A stretch of 8,312 nt of DNA from Saprospirales bacterium. Lineage in GTDB: Bacteria > Bacteroidota > Bacteroidia > Chitinophagales > Saprospiraceae. The position numbers were made by a program, and so were the translations under genes. The stretch covers positions 1-8,312 of the forward strand of contig PWJP01000256.1 of the NCBI GenBank assembly GCA_003559985.1. The letters run 5' to 3'. The notes under the pieces are model-generated. The model saw nothing but the letters and a program-made list of their open reading frames with translations, was not told where the DNA came from and searched no databases. Below are positions 6,272-8,312 of this stretch, piece after piece. How positions within the stretch are numbered: the stretch's first letter is position 1; every line of letters starts with the position of its first letter.

Positions 6272-6817
6272 TCAGAGTTCGGTAAGACCTTCAGGGAGTT
6301 CCATGAGGATGGTTTTGGAATCGGGGTCCATGGATACAATCATATCCTCGTGGATAGGAACCAGGTGGGTTTTATCCAGCTTGTGGTCTTTAACTTCAGC
6401 CAGCAATTGTCCGGCCATTTCCACGGTATTGACCACCGAGCCGACAAGCTCATCACTGGTGTAGTCGATGACCTCAAAACCCACAATATATTTGAGGGGG
6501 TCGGATTTTTTGTAGCGGCTGGTCTTTTGAGCATCGGACTTCAGCAAAAAAAATGCGGCCCCATTAAGTCGCCGGGCTGTTTCAGGGGCATCCAGCCCCT
6601 CCAACTTGACGATCGGGGGTGGACCGGGACGCACCTCCTCAAGCCGGAAGGGCACCTTGCTTCCAAAGTCTGTGATGAAAATAAATTCGACCTCTGTGAG
6701 GATTTGTTCAAATGCCTCGTTTTCACCGGCCAACTTAATAGAGCCATCTTTCCCGTAGGGTTTTAACACCCGACCCGCCGGGATCAGTTCTTCCAGCTCT
6801 CTTTTTAACCTGGCCAT
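6272..6817 (-). CDS. rimM: Ribosome maturation factor RimM
   Basis: This 181-residue cytosolic protein binds ribosomal protein S19 in the 30S head and assists late maturation of 16S rRNA. The N-terminal RimM barrel has AGRVLKPYGKDGSIKL (14-29), matching the family's G-x-KPhGxxGxhkh start, then PPIVKLEGLDAPETARRLNGAAFFL (67-91), the usual region of domain end and linker. The C-terminal PRC barrel starts near YIVGFEVID (110-118) and ends with the strong signature LVPIHEDMIVSMDPDSKTI followed by LMELPEGL (152-178). Length fits the family (about 170-185). The only sensible start is the ATG at 6817. It lies 45 bases after mnmA on the same strand with no promoter element seen between them, so it is probably co-transcribed. 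In many bacteria rimM sits beside rpsP and trmD; here its upstream partner is a tRNA-modification gene. Confidence 0.93.
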   Translation of the reverse strand: MARLKRELEELIPAGRVLKPYGKDGSIKLAGENEAFEQILTEVEFIFITDFGSKVPFRLEEVRPGPPPIVKLEGLDAPETARRLNGAAFFLLKSDAQKTSRYKKSDPLKYIVGFEVIDYTSDELVGSVVNTVEMAGQLLAEVKDHKLDKTHLVPIHEDMIVSMDPDSKTILMELPEGLTEL

Positions 6818-6862
6818 GGATGGTTGTTTTGATTACACTGAAAAGCAGGATGAAATTCCGGC

Positions 6863-7957
6863 TCAAAAACTGGCTTTAATTATTCCGCCTCCGATGACGT
6901 CATCACCCTCGTACATTACAGCCGACTGACCGGGAGCAATTCCCCGGACATTGGCCATGAACTCCACCATCACCTCGTCGCCTTCCATGCTCATGGTACT
7001 GAGCGTTCCGCGGTCCCGGTAGCGCACCTTGGTGACCACTTCAAGAGGTTTTTCAATGGAATCGTACTTGAGGAAGTTGTAATCACCGACGCGCATGCCA
7101 TTCCGGATCATATCTTCCTGTTTGCCGAGTACCACGGTATTGGACTCCGGCTTTATTTCCGTGACGTACATGGGCTCGCCGAAAGCGATTCCGAGACCTC
7201 TTCTCTGCCCCACTGTGAAAAAGGGATAGCCTTTGTGGCGCCCGAGCAGTTTGCCTTCCTGATCGACAAAACACCCTCCATCAACTTCTTCTTCCAGGCC
7301 GGGCACCTGCCGCTTTAAAAAACCGCGGTAGTCGTTGTCGGGGACAAAGCAAATCTCGTAGCTCTCGGGTTTTCCGGCGAGTTCTTTGTAGCCCCGGTCC
7401 ATGGCGAGTTCCCGCACTTCAGATTTCAACATATCCCCGAGGGGAAATACCGACCTCTTGAGACACTCCTGACTGAGGCCCCACAAAACATAACTCTGAT
7501 CCTTGGTCAGGTCTTTGGCCCTGCGCACGAAGTAGCGGCCGTTATCAAACACCTTTTTGGCGTAGTGACCGGTGGCGATGAATTCACAATCCAGAGAGTC
7601 TGCCCTTTTCAACATGGCCTCCCACTTGATATGCGTGTTGCACAAAACACAGGGATTGGGGGTTCGGCCGGCGATGTACTCCTCAATGAAATTGTCGATG
7701 ACAAAATCACCAAACTCGTCGCGGATATCTATTATAAAATGGTGGAAACCGTGGTCAACGGCGACCTGGCGGGCATCGTTTATTGAGTCGAGACTGCAAC
7801 AGCCCGTTTCTCTGGAATCACCACCCGAAGTGGCATAGTCCCAGGTCTTCATGGTAATGCCAATAACCTCGTACCCCTGCTCGTGCAAAAGCAGGGCTGT
7901 CATGGTGCTGTCAATACCACCGCTCATGGCTACCAAAACCTTTCCTTTCTTACTCAT
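6863..7957 (-). CDS. mnmA: tRNA-specific 2-thiouridylase MnmA
   Basis: This 364-residue cytosolic enzyme uses ATP to activate, and then thiolates, the wobble uridine (U34) of tRNA-Lys, -Glu and -Gln, with sulfur delivered by a relay or desulfurase. The PP-loop SGGIDS is at 12-17 and binds ATP. TGCCSLDSINDAR (51-63), NPCVLCN (101-107) and YEICFVPDNDY (200-210) follow; C103 and C203 fit the catalytic pair equivalent to E. coli C102 and C199. TKDQSYVLWGL, VGQRRGLGIAFGEPMYV and the C-terminal barrel with VRYRD and APGQSAVMY are family features. Length matches the family. An ATG at 7981 would add eight residues, but a perfect -7 element at 7983-7990 would place the transcription start at or after that codon, and MSKKGKVLVAMSGG is the typical beginning, so 7957 was chosen. 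It probably heads an operon with rimM. Confidence 0.95.
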   Translation of the reverse strand: MSKKGKVLVAMSGGIDSTMTALLLHEQGYEVIGITMKTWDYATSGGDSRETGCCSLDSINDARQVAVDHGFHHFIIDIRDEFGDFVIDNFIEEYIAGRTPNPCVLCNTHIKWEAMLKRADSLDCEFIATGHYAKKVFDNGRYFVRRAKDLTKDQSYVLWGLSQECLKRSVFPLGDMLKSEVRELAMDRGYKELAGKPESYEICFVPDNDYRGFLKRQVPGLEEEVDGGCFVDQEGKLLGRHKGYPFFTVGQRRGLGIAFGEPMYVTEIKPESNTVVLGKQEDMIRNGMRVGDYNFLKYDSIEKPLEVVTKVRYRDRGTLSTMSMEGDEVMVEFMANVRGIAPGQSAVMYEGDDVIGGGIIKASF

Positions 7958-7982
7958 CGGGATGCTTTTTTCAAAAACCACG

Positions 7983-7990
7983 CAAAATTA
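7983..7990 (-). promoter_or_regulatory. Promoter -7 element for the mnmA-rimM operon
   Basis: The minus strand reads TAATTTTG, a perfect TAnnTTTG, followed by C as often seen. The predicted start near 7976 gives a leader of about 20 bases to the ATG at 7957. No clear -33 TTTG is visible at 19-22 bases upstream, which lowers confidence somewhat. Confidence 0.6.
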
Positions 7991-8085
7991 CCAATTGTTT
8001 GTGACCCCCGTGTACGGTCCACGCAATTGATGTCTCAATAATTTGGGAATGGTAACGACCAAAGCCGGTGTGAAGTTTATCAAAA

Positions 8086-8100
8086 GCCCGAAATCCGGGC
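8086..8100 (-). terminator. Small GC hairpin, possibly minus-strand terminator-like
   Basis: GCCCG (8086-8090) and CGGGC (8096-8100) can pair around a 5-base loop. On the minus strand the stem is followed by TTTTG. It lies upstream of the mnmA promoter, so it could stop minus-strand transcription coming from beyond the tRNA, but the stem is only five pairs and it may be fortuitous. Confidence 0.25.
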
Positions 8101-8170
8101 ATTAAGGCCATGGTCCGTTGGAAAAGGAATATTTTTTCAAAAAACTTTCCGAAGTTTGGGAAAAGGGTCG

Positions 8171-8178
8171 TATATTTG
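8171..8178 (+). promoter_or_regulatory. Promoter -7 element for tRNA-Gly
   Basis: TATATTTG followed by C is a perfect TAnnTTTG, lying 16 bases before the mature tRNA 5' end. The closest -33 candidate is TTTC at 8146-8149 (21 bases upstream); a TTTG at 8155-8158 is too close. The transcription start would be near 8185, leaving a short 5' leader for RNase P. Confidence 0.65.
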
Positions 8179-8194
8179 CAGTCGCTTATTAAAA

Positions 8195-8267
<73 letters not shown>

Positions 8268-8312
8268 CTGTTTTTTTCCAGACTTTCACTTCCTAATTTT
8301 TAGTCACAAGTC

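Noticed and set aside
6207..6464. An 85-codon plus-strand frame starting in the spacer
   Set aside because: About three quarters of it lies antisense to rimM, and the part in the spacer has low-complexity S/T-rich translation with no promoter or ribosome-binding signal.
6350..6766. A 138-codon open frame on the plus strand within rimM
   Set aside because: RimM on the minus strand has both family domains intact, and the antisense translation shows no recognisable motif.

Overview
The window looks like ordinary chromosome from a member of the Bacteroidetes, most likely a Saprospiria- or Lewinella-like marine or freshwater lineage. Three things support this. Two secreted proteins carry C-terminal type IX secretion (T9SS type A) sorting domains. 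Several genes are preceded by the Bacteroidetes -7 promoter element TAnnTTTG, perfect before the mnmA gene and before the tRNA. The ccsA / Rossmann-DUF2520 gene order is one I recall from that phylum. The lineage below phylum is inference.

Layout. Positions 1-1309 (+) hold the 3' end of a membrane protein that looks like the cytochrome c assembly protein CcsA/CcmF, then a Rossmann/DUF2520 oxidoreductase-like gene and a small unknown gene that overlaps it, probably all one operon. Positions 1337-2014 (-) hold a uridine kinase, which is divergent from a concentrative nucleoside transporter (NupC/CNT) at 2250-3584 (+). Together these form a compact salvage pair: import a nucleoside, then phosphorylate it. 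Positions 3690-5982 (-) hold two tandem 358-residue secreted T9SS cargo proteins, gap-free and about 84% identical (56 differences by hand count). The duplicated unit is 1,216 bases and includes the intergenic spacer. Positions 6272-7957 (-) hold mnmA followed by rimM, an RNA-modification and ribosome-maturation operon. A tRNA-Gly(GCC) at 8195-8267 (+) is divergent from mnmA.

The housekeeping genes are intact and have the usual family lengths. Three upstream candidate starts (udk, nupC, mnmA) were shortened because family alignment, and for udk and mnmA also promoter position, favour the internal ATG. The accessory part is the tandem secreted pair: divergence is concentrated in a few patches of the ectodomain while the signal peptide, several core blocks and the sorting domain are nearly fixed. 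Sequence beyond the second copy looks like a decayed repeat boundary, so the locus may once have had more copies. I see no phage, transposon, CRISPR array or defence system, and nothing I would call a new multi-gene system. The secreted pair is the most interesting part.
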